64,000 nt of DNA from Heligmosomoides polygyrus polygyrus (taxonomy: Eukaryota; Nematoda; Chromadorea; Rhabditida; Heligmosomidae), in assembly GCA_947396885.1 (NCBI GenBank), contig OX377202.1, positions 71,582,643 to 71,646,642 on the forward strand. The letters run 5' to 3'. Below, piece by piece: positions 12,201 to 22,219 of this stretch. A program made the translations under genes and the position numbers. Within the stretch, counting starts at the first letter, position 1. The number at the start of each line of letters is the position of its first letter. The notes beneath the pieces were generated by a model. It saw nothing but the letters and a program-made list of their open reading frames with translations, had not been told where the DNA came from and ran no database searches.

Positions 12201-15200
12201 GTCCGTCGGCGCTCTCACTCCACACCGAAATTAAATTTTCCAGGAGGATACCTCCTGGGAGCAGAAAAACGGGAAATTCGAAACACCCGTAGCAGTTCGC
12301 AGGGAAACCGACTTTTCACCAACAACGGAATTCTGTTCTTCATTAAAGACAGCGGGCGCGCTGGTATGTAAGGTTGTTTCGTACTTGTTCAATGAGTCGA
12401 TAGTAAACATATTGCAACCCTTTTCAAACTCGCTTAGATTTGACTCTGACGAAAACCACAGCGGAATCCATAACGACGACTCAGTGCGTTTTTGCGCCCA
12501 TCATCCTGCCGCCAGAAATTTCTTCAAGCCTTTATGATGGGTTTCCGTCACAGCGAACGGGGAGCAATGGAACGAGATTGGCTTCCAGACGTTTACACGC
12601 TTCTTATGCCTAGTCCCATGCAAATGTGGCTGGAGGGGAATGCTGTAACCTCCTCTCCTTGAAATTGAAAGGGAATCGTTTTTAAAAATGCGGAAGGATA
12701 GGTGTAAAATGATTACGGAGGATGTTCGCGACTTTAATATAAACAGCATAAATTCTTTTAGAAAAGTCAGTAGTCAGTCAGTTGTGAAGGAACTCGGCGG
12801 TTACAGACCTTATGAGGAGTAAGCGACAAAAATGTTGATAACAAGGACCCGATTCCCTTCCAGCCAACCCGACGTTGTGCCCAAGTTTTAAGATGAAAAG
12901 TTAATCACGGACACGCACAATAACCGTAGAAAACATTTAGGTACATATGCTGCAACTATGAAAAGGCTGCCAATTATGGTAGAGATACCATACTAGGTGG
13001 AACATTACGCTCATGACTTGGCTTCAAAATTGATATTTTCTGTCTTAAAAACCTTTATCACTTTTGGATCTTACTCTTGCACGCAACCTTAGAGCGCAAT
13101 TTCATTTAAGCTCTTATTTATTCAACCACATGATAGTGCGCTCAATACCAAACATTAAAAACGACCATTGGAACAGAATGCAGTAGTGATGACAATTATT
13201 AATCAAGCCGATTGCTCAGAAACAAGCTCATAAAATATAAACTTTAATAAAGACAAAAAGGAAAGCACGGATGTCTATGATAAACCTTTCATCTTGCAAC
13301 TTAATTTTTTTTAGAATAGACAGTAAGTCTCCTGTCCTAAGAGGTTCCACGACATTGCTTAGTTTGATTGGCCAAAGTATAGCCCTGCGTTGCCTTTTTT
13401 GTAATAGAGGAAATATTTTAATATAGAAGTGCCTTCTGAATAATTCTATTTCGATTTGGAGCAAAGACCTGTAGAGATCACTGAGGAAAAATGAAACAAG
13501 GCGATATTCAGGCCTTTCTCAAACACTCGACAAGTGATAGCACCGTGGAATGGAGCACATGTGAGGCATTAGGTCCACCAAAAAACCATACCAACCCATC
13601 CATTTGTGGGATGCTCACGCATTCTACTCCCACCGGATATCGGAGAGGTCCGTTGGAAGGGAACTTATTTTACAGAGCGAACTGCCGAGACCAGCAGTTC
13701 AGCAAGTCAGTGGTTCATCCTTCTTGGACGATACTGGCACAAATTCACCAACCCAAATTCGCCTTCTACTTCTGCGCTGCCGTGTTCGCTTAGACAACGC
13801 ATGGAGGTGGAACAACAAAGCAGCTCAACTGAACAAAGCGGCTCTCTTTGAGAACTCGTTGGATGCTTCGAGTACATGCCAACTATACTTGTGCGATGTA
13901 CTCGATCGAGTAGGCTCGAACTAAAGTCGGCGCGCAGTCATTCCCGTTAGGTTGCCTTCCGTCAAACTCGAGGGCAACCCACTGACTTCAGAATCGCCCT
14001 ATATGGACAGAATAGATAATGGCTAAATTCCTTGAGCAGGCATCGCGGATCCACAGAATGGATGTATGCAATTTCATTCACCACCATATGATGCGTGAAT
14101 GTAACCACCAAAAATAATCCGACTACGAATTCTCTACATACAACCACACATTGACTATCAACGATTTGCAGGTCGAGGTCTAGCAAATCGACATTTTTCT
14201 GCCCTCTGCGAACGTGTTCCCGTAACTGGGGAACATACTCGATAAACCGTATTTGTTTAGTCTGCAGCTGGAATTCGCCGCAGTTTCGGGGTAACAGCGC
14301 GAACCGCTCGTTTTTTTATGACCGTCGATAAACGCTATACGATCCGAAGCATTGTTTCGCGTCGGTGCCGAACCTGCGCATATTTCTCTTTCCAACCGGT
14401 TTCTTTCCTATTCCTGATCACCGGCGGACACAAAAAATCTCGCTGATGAAACGCGCCGTCGAAGACTTCTGAACTGCTGCGCGAGAGAAGTTGCACAGTT
14501 TTGGCCGGGTATCTGTCTGGGAGCTGCAAAAACTCTGAAGTGATCACTCTCTACAAGGTCGTCATCAGCGACTGAAGCGGCAACGGATGCCTTTGCGGAT
14601 TCTCGGACTAGAAAAAAATCCGCCCTTGATGGGTGAAACAATATTATTAGTGAACAGGCCACGCTCAAGCAAGATGAATTGCTCTTCTGAAGAATGAACA
14701 ACATGCGGGATGCATGAAAAGCCATCAGGTGTTCGGTCATCGACCTTTCGATATCCGCTCCACCCTGAGCTCTCGGACTGCATGCGACGCAGCCTCCCCA
14801 CTAAACCTCTTGAAGGCCGCTCAGGTTCAGCCTGGAGTGCATTCAAACTTGATCCTCAATGCCTCACGGAACTGTGGTTTGGTTTCGCACAGCAAACACC
14901 TTTTCTTTAAAACGCTTCATTTCAGAGCAGTGAGTAGCTCTTACGGGTGAAAAGGTCAGCAAACACTAATTCTCCTTTATCAAATCAACAGACTCGAAAC
15001 TCAATCACCTGTGTGACACACTTGTGAGGAGCAGCATGTCGACCATAAACGGCTGACCCCTTCAAAATCATTTCTTATCCTCTCGGGCACGTGTAGCACA
15101 GTCATAGAAGGTGCCGGCTGTCGTGTGCACCCGATGCCAGGTTCTTAGATCGGATCTTCCGCCCTAGTCAACCAAGCCTTCCATCCCTCCGGGTGAATTG

Positions 15201-18156
15201 ATCCTAGACTTGCCTGGGATGGATAAAACAATAACTTGCCCATCCGCAAGCCACCGCAAATCTGTGTCTAGGCCAAATACGCATCAAAATCGCCTCCATG
15301 ACAACCCTAGAAGTAGACCGCGCATCACAAATGAGATTGAGTAACGGTGTCCTCTATCTGTACCATTTATATCCAGTTGTAAGTCTTTTCTATACAAAGC
15401 GCGTCCGATACACAAGTGTATGTGCTTCATCCTTCCTGACACGTTTGGTTCCAGATGCCACGCAGAGTCAGATATCTTTCTAGCTGGACCATTTGCGCCC
15501 CTAATGCTTCGTGCATGTTTTGAATGGAAATAAATTCGTTGTACTCATGAGCAGCTCTGGTATCACTGTCGCCAGTAATCACGAGGAGAGGGAGTAAGGA
15601 ATAGAAGACGAAAAGATTTGATACGATAAGGCAAATCCGAATTTCACTCTGACAAAGGAAGCACTCACAGTGGCTCGGTAATTTTATTGTATTCCTTTGA
15701 CAACTGACGATCGCAAGAGAAAGAAAATGTTGGAATAATAAAGGCCGCCCTTGCACATGCAAAGAAATGCAGACCTAGTTCTGCGATGCACGTTGCGTTG
15801 TACGCAGCATTCTGCTAGGAAATATACATTAGGCTGTCGCAAAATTAATCTCCGTTTCGAGGTATGTATAAATAAATTAGGTTTTTACCCTAAATCATTT
15901 CGTCTCAATGAAAGCCACACATACCATCCGGTAGGTGTTTTTTGCGCATTCAAAAAACATATGAGAATGTCGCTGTAATTTTTTAATTTTTCTAGCCTAG
16001 CCGACCTTTTCCAAGGCTCCGTAAAATTACGAACCGACGCGACTATCGAGTCATCGTGCTTTACGAATTTAGATTGGGACATTCTGCGGCAGAGACATCT
16101 AGGCAGGCAGGTAGCTTTAGCAGCGTTTTTGAGACGGACTGTCCTTGCGAACGAATGGTGAGGCTCTGCTTCGAAATATTTGCTTCTGGCGATTTTGGTG
16201 TCAAAGAAAGACAGGGTCGCGGATGCAGGTCGTCGCTTGACGATGAAGTTTTAAGGACACACTTCGAAGCAAATCCAAAGAAGAATACGCGCACTTTAGC
16301 AAAGGATCTTGGCGTACATCATAGTAGAGTAGCAAGACATTTGGAGAGAATCGGCAAGGTAAAGAAAACGTGGAAGTGGGTGCCTTATGAGCTGACCGAC
16401 GAGCAGTGTCTGGCACGTTTCGACACTTGCTCCAATCCAACATCCTTTCCTGAACCCGACCTTCACCCAAAAAAGTCATACTGTGGCGTTGTGAAGGTGT
16501 AATACAGCCTTTGGCAACCTGGTCAGGCAGTCACAGCACAGTCTTACTGCTGTAGTTTAGACCAAATATATGAGAAGTTGCAAAATTTTGACCGGAAGTG
16601 GTGAATAGAGTAGGGTCGCTTCTGTAGCAGGGCAACGCAAGGCCACACACCTCACAAATCACTTGACGAAAATTGACCCATTTATGTACCGAAGTCCTCC
16701 CTCACCCACCATATTCTCCCGACTTTTCCCCCACTGACTATCGCCTTTTCCGAGCTCTTCCCATTTGCGTCAGAAACAATTCACTAATTTGGCCGATGTT
16801 GAATGTGCGCTCCTTGATTTCGTTAATTTCTGTGATCTTAGTTTTTATTGGAAAGGGTTAATTTCACAACATTTTCATTTGCAAAACGTATAAATTCTGG
16901 TTGTTTTTACGCTGATTAATAAAGCTGTGCTTAAGCTGAATTATAGCAGTTTGAAGTAAGCGGTCCGTTTCGACGATTAATTTTGCGATTAATTTTGATC
17001 ATCGTACAACACAAAAGGCGATTTTACAGATTTGGTAGCCGTCTACTTGGATGCCACACTATCACACTCTGATGACCTTTCTTTTGCATGTTCTTCAAGA
17101 GGACCGTCGTTTTTAAAGCTATACTAAGACAAAAGGAGCAGTTGTTTCTGAAAGCAGATTGCTGTGACCGCCTACTATGAAAACAACCTAAACCAGCTCT
17201 TAATTAAAGCAAGTCACAACAAACTCCAATTGTCTATGCCCACGGTTTACTACGAAGGATTTTGAAAGTCTTCCCAGAATTTCATTAGTGCTTCTCGATT
17301 TGTTTAACTTCATCAAAGCTCCGAGGAAAGATCAGATTTAACAGATTCAGTGCACGTTTGTCAAAGGCATAAATATTTATTCTGGCCGCGACAGAAGTTT
17401 CAAGAATCAATGTCAAATCCCCATTAGCAGTCACAAGGATGGACCTTGATCTTGTCCACTGAAGGACCATCGGAAGCTGCGCAGGGTACATCGGGATATA
17501 GGACAGCACCTGCCTTAGATTACAACGCGAGGCTGAGGTAAAGCCTAAGCTCGCGCGTTATAAGGGATTCCTCTGGTTGGCCTTAGGATCCGTGGTCCCT
17601 AGAAGAGATCCCGAACGCCTCAAAGACTTTGCACCGATCACTTTAGCTTAGTACTCCCGATCCGAGGAAGGCCAAAACGTTGGCCGAAAAAGCCTTTTAG
17701 CAACCTTTGGGTAGCTTATCCAGACAACAAAGAGCCATTTCTAGATTGTTGCTCGAGGCTATACTGTCAAAATCTTGGGCTTAGTTAAGTCCCATCGTAG
17801 CAAACCTGTGCGACACTATAGCCGAAATTTAGGAATTGTCGGTGCTTCACGAATGCGACAAACGGAGACGAATATCGACTTTTTAAACGTCGTTCTATGG
17901 TGGATTTCTCTGTTTCGTTCTCCTCACGACACGAACTTCTACAACAATAGTCGCAGCTCTTGTAAGCAATGATCGCCTTCCACTTGGGTTAACGGGCGGC
18001 CCCAAAGAACAGTGCCACTCACGACTTCCTGGTCTCCTTGTCGATGCTCTCGATGCTCGACTCGTCCTGGAATGCGATCGCCGGCAGAGGTGGCGAGTCG
18101 TCGGCGATACCCAGGGCGCAGATCGCGGCTACCAGCAGTAACCGTAGCACTGCCAT
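2959..18156 (-). CDS. nine-exon gene for a secreted acidic, Pro/Gln-rich protein (whole span)
   Basis: Nine exons joined in phase give about 306 residues. Residues 1-18 (MAVLRLLLVAAICALGIA) form a clear signal peptide, so the product should enter the secretory pathway. Residues about 19-115 are acidic and Ser/Glu/Asp-rich. From about 135 the protein becomes Thr/Pro-rich, with a TTTTTTPRPTQPPTT stretch, and from about 165 it is Gln/Pro/Phe-rich low complexity with repeated PQF, QSF and NFQTP-like units, ending in NLRTGGD. No cysteine-rich or enzymatic domain is visible. Every junction has a GT donor and AG acceptor, and all eight phases agree, which is very unlikely by chance. Intron lengths in order are 8148, 674, 4491, 111, 508, 186, 107 and 52 bp. 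The function is unknown; an extracellular or cuticle-associated matrix protein is a guess from composition only. The weakest link is the 8.1 kb first intron joining exon 1 to exon 2. Confidence 0.85.
3255..3362 (-). CDS. exon 8
   Basis: Acceptor GGCTATTACAG and donor GTACCT. Encodes VVTFQPQVISQIQPQVQTPN through QPIRPRT, Gln/Pro-rich with alternating QPQV units. Phase 2 on both sides. Confidence 0.85.
3470..3547 (-). CDS. exon 7
   Basis: Acceptor GATGTTTTAG and donor GTTCGT, a weaker but acceptable donor. Encodes SVQQNQFGRQPTPTAPPR then VVPTAPP. The nearby alternative acceptor (ATCAG, 4-5 bp further in) would break the frame, so the TTTTAG site was chosen. Confidence 0.8.
3734..3808 (-). CDS. 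exon 6
   Basis: Acceptor TTATTTCAG and donor GTATGT (3733-3728). Encodes PTQPPTTIRTIPFIQTTTAF then RRPI. The phases fit exons 5 and 7. Confidence 0.8.
4317..4389 (-). CDS. exon 5
   Basis: Acceptor CCTACAG and donor GTGAGT (4316-4311). Encodes KNLFVPKPYRPGSKEK followed by six Thr and Pro, the start of the Thr/Pro-rich half. The G from exon 4 plus AG makes GAG (Glu). Confidence 0.85.
4501..4572 (-). CDS. exon 4
   Basis: Acceptor GTTTCAG and donor GTAAGC (4500-4495). Encodes DNAVNPSDPWGAYDDNTVIE then TED, an acidic segment. Enters with CT (making CCT, Pro) and leaves with G. Confidence 0.85.
4605..4686 (+). repeat. local diverged duplication, copy 1 (partner 4851-4933)
   Basis: Both copies read GATTTA..., then GATGCTGAAGATCATCTCAA / GGTGCTGAAGATCATCTCAA, and end with a CTCCTA..GC..CTTTT.GAGCAA block. 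They lie 160 bp apart in direct orientation within intron 3, beside exon 4. Confidence 0.75.
4851..4933 (+). repeat. local diverged duplication, copy 2 (partner 4605-4686)
   Basis: Direct repeat partner of 4605-4686, about three quarters identical by eye. A run of ten C (4791-4800) separates the two. Confidence 0.75.
5976..6013 (+). ncRNA. hammerhead-like ribozyme core, single copy A
   Basis: The order is GGCT, CTGAAGA, A, then a hairpin GGC-GGTTA-GCC, then GAAAC, ATA, AGCC. The GGCT/AGCC pair forms stem I, CTGAAGA matches the CUGANGA core and GAAA the second core box. AATAAAG follows at 6011. Stem III is degenerate (ACAT rather than ACGT). One unpaired base between CTGAAGA and stem II is unusual for a canonical hammerhead. 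Confidence 0.5.
6545..6760. repeat. TTCGAA/CTCGAATTCGAG-rich repeat block
   Basis: Dense in ATTCGAAT, TTTCGAATAC, GTACTCGAATTCGAGT and related palindromic words, with GTTGAAAAACACAATTT-like segments repeated imperfectly. Non-coding in appearance. Confidence 0.6.
7371..8600 (+). pseudogene. LINE relic (RTE-like family II), RT and C-terminal region
   Basis: Frames broken by shifts and stops spell a reverse transcriptase: VEEAEVALKKMKPRKAT with PDDLGTDLWKS, LLSHSLKIFERILDRRIREI, SDNQCGF, then KYLGLAKASDDAL, YRAVVRPVAVYGAEC, KKMLRWTAGVTCMDRIRND and a GRPKQHWSDTLHTGMKVTG tail. The first catalytic Asp is lost (AFLYLEKAIA in place of the usual DLEKAFD). Around 7943-7960 the sequence jumps from the palm region to the thumb, so the motif carrying the catalytic Asp pair is deleted. 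It lies in intron 3 of the host gene in antisense orientation. Long dead. Confidence 0.85.
9064..9132 (-). CDS. exon 3
   Basis: Acceptor GCTTCAG and donor GTAAGT (9063-9058). Encodes VGTIDGVRREIFNEVEGEGH then SA. It starts with two bases (AT) and ends with one base (C), matching the phases of exons 2 and 4. Confidence 0.8.
9807..9874 (-). CDS. exon 2
   Basis: Acceptor TATTTTCAG (nematode consensus) at 9877-9875 and donor GTGAGT at 9806-9801. It reads C + 22 codons + T and encodes VQTRAIDGSDNEAQQSDGKF plus KI. The incoming 1 nt completes TCC (Ser) with exon 1. The outgoing T completes TAT (Tyr) with exon 3. Confidence 0.8.
10670..10895. repeat. AT-rich low-complexity block
   Basis: About nine tenths A+T with repeated TATGTATTT, TATATTAT and ATTATTTT words in intron 1. 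No gene content. Confidence 0.8.
11850..12065 (-). other. exon-like open frame in intron 1 (uncertain)
   Basis: From ATG 12008 the frame encodes METLVDTGDDDRITPDG, then VTREEMGDFTWTAGRNPKQL and ends RVMPDEAV-stop, with protein-like composition. It is GC-rich like a real exon. No convincing acceptor was found, and its last codons overlap a CTGATGAAGC word that recurs in the hammerhead-like repeats. It may be repeat-derived, or part of a nested gene. Confidence 0.25.
13597..13770 (-). repeat. degenerate SINE fragment
   Basis: TTGTGGGATGCTCACGCATT with CTACTCCCACCGGATAT matches the minus-strand tail region of the SINE family. The remainder to 13770 is only loosely similar. Confidence 0.4.
15081..15362 (+). 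mobile_element. tRNA-derived SINE
   Basis: Begins CTCGGGCACGTGTAGCACAGTC (A-box region), then CAGGTTCTTAGATCGGATCTTCCGCC (decayed B box), AACCAAGCCTTCCATCCCTCC, and a tail with GCCTCCATGACAACCC and GAGATTGAGTAACG. Diverged from the other copies. Same strand as the long hairpin and MITE side, opposite to the host gene. Confidence 0.8.
15832..16989 (+). mobile_element. decayed mariner element with terminal inverted repeats
   Basis: Left end GGCTGTCGCAAAATTAATC(TC)CGTTTCGA (15832-) and right end, on the opposite strand, ATCGCAAAATTAATCGTCGAAACGG (to 16989) form TIRs. TA lies at both outer edges (15830-15831, 16990-16991). The element is about 1.16 kb, slightly short for a mariner, in line with an internal deletion. 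It sits in intron 1. Confidence 0.85.
16038..16858 (+). pseudogene. mariner transposase relic
   Basis: Starts RVIVLYEFRLGHSAAET and continues through DDEVLRTHFEAN, ARHLERIGKVKK and the linker KWVPYELTDEQ. The block with the first catalytic Asp is missing after FDTCSN. After a shift, LHPKKV, then QGNARPHTS (Asp replaced by Gly in the second catalytic position) and HPPYSPDFSPTDYRLFRAL (third Asp retained) follow. Several frameshifts and stops. Non-functional. Confidence 0.85.
17660..17700 (+). ncRNA. hammerhead-like core, degenerate copy B
   Basis: CCGAGGA, A, then a hairpin GGCC-AAAACGTT-GGCC, then GAAAA. The first core box has one change (C for U) and no stem I or ACGT helix III is visible. 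Kept because the order and the extra A match the other copies. Confidence 0.35.
18023..18156 (-). CDS. exon 1: start codon and signal peptide
   Basis: ATG at 18156-18154 opens MAVLRLLLVAAICALGIADD, a textbook signal peptide with a likely cut after Ala18, followed by an acidic stretch ending DKETRKS. The donor is GTGAGT (18022-18017), leaving phase 2 (TC). The genomic frame hits a stop directly after the donor, as expected for a true exon end. This exon is more GC-rich than the surrounding sequence. Confidence 0.85.
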
Positions 18157-18157
18157 C

Positions 18158-18175
18158 GCTCTGCAACGAACACGG
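18158..18175 (-). promoter_or_regulatory. probable trans-splice (or 5' UTR intron) acceptor before the start codon
   Basis: On the minus strand the sequence reads GTGTTCGTTGCAG, then AGCG, then the ATG. An AG acceptor four bases before the start codon is typical of nematode genes that receive a spliced leader. It decides the choice of this ATG. A cis-spliced 5' UTR is the alternative. Confidence 0.5.
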
Positions 18176-19169
18176 TTGTTGGTGGGGGCTGACCGTAGCA
18201 GACAGAAGGGAGCGGTCGCGCACGAAAAAGAAAGCTGTATCGAAAGAACTGAGCAGAACGCGGACTAGCGAGAAGTGAGAGGAATTTCAGGCGAACACTG
18301 AAGAGAAGCATACGTTTTTGATGAAAAGATAAGAGTAGTATGAACCCCTAGCTCTAGGAAATGACTGTAAAAAATCAACGGTGACGCCTCAGCCACAATG
18401 GATTACCATGTTGGAGCTAGCGTGAAAGTAGGAGAATGTGAGAAGAAAGGAGGATGATTAATTGGAACTATCCGGATCGTAGTGAAAGGGTCTCGATGAC
18501 GGGGCATCAGAGTTACAACCGGTTAAGGAGTTTAAAAAGGCGGTATCCAAGAAGCACAAGGGTCATTAACGTAGGGCGACGAAGAGAAAGCGAAAAGGAG
18601 AGAAGAGCTTTTTTGATTGAAGAGAGGAGTGTCGAAGTGATGGATAGGCCACGTTCAACCTAGGCGGTGACACTTCGAGAGATACGTTTTTATTAGCACA
18701 ACTGTCGGATGCGTAGGGCCCAACCCTTCGCTGCAGAACGTCGGCGTGACCATCGGAAGAGGATCCAGATGTTGCGCTTTCATGGCAGCGTCACGCTTCT
18801 CACATACCACTCCTCAGGTCACACGCGGTGGCGCTGTCACTCGCTCCTTGGACTTTAGGGTTTCCTATAATGGGTATGCACCGCGTAGCCGCCAACGGCT
18901 GCATGTAGAAGTCAAAGGGATGAGGTTAGTGATCATGCGATGCTCCATTTATGTCAGCTTGCGTAAGGATCTCGAAGCACTTAGAGCGCAGCACCATCAG
19001 GCGGTGGCATCATGGTGACCGATTCATGGGGGCAGGTCTTATAAATAATATACATATGTACAATATGAGCTAGAAAACGTGGACGACTTCTATTTCAAGG
19101 CTGAACCTCTCGCAGTGGTAACGGATAAAGATGGCAGAATAATTTTAATTGAATTCAAGCCTGTACAGT
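18176..19169. other. 5' flank of the nine-exon gene
   Basis: Upstream of the start codon in minus-strand sense. GC-rich near the gene (to about 18290). I see no clear TATA box or other promoter motif, and no other gene. Confidence 0.4.
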
Positions 19170-19386
19170 CTAATCTTGTGATGCACATCTAATCTTAAAA
19201 AGGGGGACTGCAAGTCCTACATGACACCTGGGTATTTAGATAACTTGTTCGTTCAAAATATAGCACCCTCCTAAAGCGCTGTGAAGATTACTGATATGAA
19301 GCGAAGTGCAGCTGTTGTTTGCCCCAACTCTAAATCGTATTCTTGGCGCAACTACTCGGCCCCACTAGATGCTTAACACAACGTCC
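19170..19386 (+). repeat. dispersed repeat, copy 1 (partner 22220-22441)
   Basis: About 217 bp repeated in direct orientation 3 kb downstream. Shared blocks include GGGACTGCAAGTCCTACATG, ACACCTGGGTATTTAGAT, AAAGCGCTGTGAAGATTACT and GCAACTACTCGGCCCC. GACTGCAAGTC is palindromic. No coding frame. Family unknown. Confidence 0.8.
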
Positions 19387-19989
19387 ACAGAAGCGTTAAC
19401 CAAAACAAATTCGTCAAAGACCTCTGGTGGAATTCGAAGCACTCCAGTAGAAGATGACGGCACATCCAATTACAGTTGGTTTTCAACAACACACAGTAAT
19501 CACTGTTAAGTGTAGGTCTTCATATCGTCTACTTATCTGTGTCTTTTTGTATTTAAGCGGTGAAAGGATTACTTGATTGAATTTGCGTGTTTTCCTATTG
19601 GTCTTTAAGTGAAAGTCAAAATGGGCCGGTTTCCGGTATAAAGACATAGCTTTCAGTGGAAGCAATAGTTCTAAAGGGGAAAAGAGCCTTTGTCTAGATT
19701 CACATAGAATCAGGGTCAACCTATGCCACACGGTTTTATTCAAGAGATTCCATTTTTTGCTGACGTTGGGTGACGTAGATATTAAACTCCGCTCGCCCTG
19801 TAAAAGCGAAATGTCCGCGCCGTGTTCTTGGATTTGGGACAGAAACGCCAATGGGTACTATGGCACTTGGCCGGACAAGGATGAAATCGAGTGTTTTGAG
19901 TGTTGTTCGGTCCTGTGAAGATGTCGATACGGTTGAGAACTCACTAGCCAGCTGGAGAGTGAGCGTGCACCTAAAAAGCTCGCTGGAGT

Positions 19990-20520
19990 AGGGTGACGAC
20001 GGGAGCGCTTCCAAGGTTTGCTCGACATCAAATGCAATGAAACGTTTCGCCGTTGTGGTTCGGCAAAGTGGACTACGCCGAAATGATAAGGTGGACAATG
20101 GCGAATGCCTCCCTCGCCAGACGTCGCAAGGACTACGCTCTGACCTCCAAAGGGCATCGAAACAAAAAAATGGCCGTGGTCTCGCGGTAAAGCGGTGATG
20201 AAGCGGAGAAGCATCGGGCACCGGTTTGGGCGAGTGGGCAGTGCCGGAAGGCGGGTCGCGAAAGCGATATCGCCGAGAGAAGAAGCGGGTCGCGCGCGCG
20301 TCCGGCGACGTGGGGCGATAGCCGTCGGCCGACGAGGCGGCGGTGGCGGCTCGGCGAGAGTGGCGGCAAGGACATTCCAAGGTCGGCGACAAGCGGAGGC
20401 CGTGCTGCAGATTTCGAGCGAAAGAAGCAGCGACTATTACGGTGGGCAGGTGAGAGCGACCTCGGTTTACATGGGAATGTGTGGCGTCGGACGACATCGC
20501 AGTGGCTAATGAACAGCTGC
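19990..20520. other. GC-rich island with overlapping open frames
   Basis: Markedly GC-rich against its surroundings, with frames open on both strands (a 271-codon minus frame over 19736-20551, a 200-codon minus frame over 20133-20735, and plus frames). High GC lowers stop frequency, so this alone is weak evidence. The proteins are Arg/Ser/Pro-rich without recognisable motifs. A plus-strand GCAG/GTGAGAG donor-like site occurs near 20450. A first exon, a CpG-rich promoter or a GC-rich repeat are all possible. Confidence 0.3.
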
Positions 20521-20739
20521 GACGAGGCAGGATGGAAAGGGATGGACACAACAGAACAGCTCGAAGAGGTCATTCTTTCACTAAGGCATTCTACTGCATA
20601 TAATGCACGTTCAAAGAGTTTTGAAGAATGAGTCAAGGGGAATATTCGTGATTCGACGAGAACCAAGCAAATTCGCAACGCCTCCTGAAATGTAACACCA
20701 CATCTGCAATCACTGTGCAAACTCCAATCCATCACGACT

Positions 20740-21665
20740 TAGAACCTCAAGTTTCTATATAGACTTCAGCCTCATGATTCCGCTAAGACCTAGTGAAATC
20801 TGAGACCTATGTGCAATAGGTAAATGGAAAGTTGTTACTTGTGCAAGAAGGCATTTTAGAAGAAGAAAGTAGCTAGATCCTGTTTCACCTCTGAGCCCTA
20901 TACAGGATATAATTTGCAAATTCGCAACTCCGTAATGTGCTAAAAAAAGAAGTTCCAGTAAGGGCCTCACGTAGCTGATTTTTCTAGCGTGAATCTATGG
21001 AACTGACTGATATAGTTGTACATATTTCGGCTTTCAACTTTTTAAAACTAGAAAATAATAAGCATTTAGACATTTTCTTTAAAACAAAGCTCATATTGTG
21101 CAATCAGCATAAAATAAAAATAATAAATAATACATCTATCTTATGCACATATTAATAGATCTAGATCTGCTTTAGGTTCGATTAGCTCCCATGCTGCAGC
21201 TATTTCTTTCCTGGTCGGGACAAGGAGGAGGAAAAAGCAGGAAACTGTTTCAGCTGGTTGTGCACACCAAACACTCATTACAGCTGTAGATTAGGGGACC
21301 GCTCAAAGATATGAGCAATTTATCAGATCGAATGATTGAACTGTGGCGCTAAATACATCGTGGAGACGGCAAGAGCTTTGGCGGTGCGCGCAGAAGAACA
21401 TCTAGCTAGCCACCACGATCCAGCCCACTTGGCAGACATAGAATTGCGCATGACGGGAGTGACTATAAGATGAACTGTTCAGCATTGGCCAGAGAGTGCA
21501 CCTTCATCTCAGCATGGAAAGCTTCGGAAACGTTCTGGATTTTCACGAGAAATTCGGTAATGAACAACCGAAATGAGTGCATAGCAACAAGTGACTTCCC
21601 GTCGTTCGTGCCTTATTGTGAACTGTTGAATGACACTAGTAGGTGATACTTGCCCAGTGTGGTTC
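20740..21665. other. intergenic, nothing recognised
   Basis: AT-rich DNA without supported genes or repeats. Confidence 0.4.
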
Positions 21666-21835
21666 ATTCGCCCTTACTCGTCTTCGAGTATCGTCAGCCT
21701 TTAGTGGTGGATCTAGGTGAGTTCGTTTCTCTCATTTGGGGCCTTGCGGTGATTGTTGGGGTAAATCGAAATTGCTAGAGCGGTGGAGGCGCTTGGTGGG
21801 GTAGAGTGCAAGTTTAAACCTTTGCACCATGTTTA

Positions 21836-21890
21836 GGCCTCTAAAGACGACGGAAAGTCGAAACGTCAGGCGCTACTGAATAAAAGATTC
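21836..21890 (+). ncRNA. hammerhead-like core, copy C
   Basis: GGCCT, CTAAAGA, C, hairpin GAC-GGAAA-GTC, GAAACGTC, AGGC, then TGAATAAAAG. Stem I pairs GCCT with AGGC, and ACGT can form the short self-complementary helix III. The first core box reads CTAAAGA, so the invariant G of CUGANGA is A here. Flanks (CCACCTAAAACCTC) match the 60784-61045 copies, so it is the same family. Confidence 0.5.
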
Positions 21891-22219
21891 CACCTAAAAC
21901 CTCTGTGGGACAATATATTACTAACATTAACTCATTAGAATTGTACCACCAACAGCACCTAGAAGTAAAAATCGTGCTTTGCTTCTAGAAAGAATAAAGT
22001 CTTGAATACCTTTTGTTACTGTATGAGTATATGAATTCTCTTAGCGATCATTGCACGTAGTTGTGAAGTGAAGAACGCCTTGGACAGGACTCACAGACCA
22101 GCGAAGCGAAAGCTGCTGCACTTTCGGAAACGCTGCAAACCGTTCTCTATTTCACCGGCACAGCTTTCTTCTGGATAGCTTTTGGGTGCCACACGTTCCC
22201 TATCAGACAGAACTTTTAT

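Larger units (their letters stand above)
9875..18022 (-). other. intron 1 (8.1 kb), transposon-bearing
   Basis: Contains an AT-rich block (10670-10895), an exon-like open frame (11850-12065), a weak SINE fragment (13597-13770), a SINE (15081-15362), a decayed mariner (15832-16989) and a hammerhead-like core (17660-17700). Stretches 9875-10669, 10896-11849, 12066-13596, 13771-15080 and 16990-17659 hold nothing I can name. Confidence 0.7.

Noticed and set aside
17285..17509. 74-codon minus frame with a faint AARINIYAF similarity to the Penelope-like nuclease end
   Set aside because: Similarity is too short and too weak to call.
19736..20735. Minus-strand open frames of 271 and 200 codons
   Set aside because: They overlap each other in a GC-rich island where stops are scarce, and both plus and minus frames are open. 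Reported only as an island.
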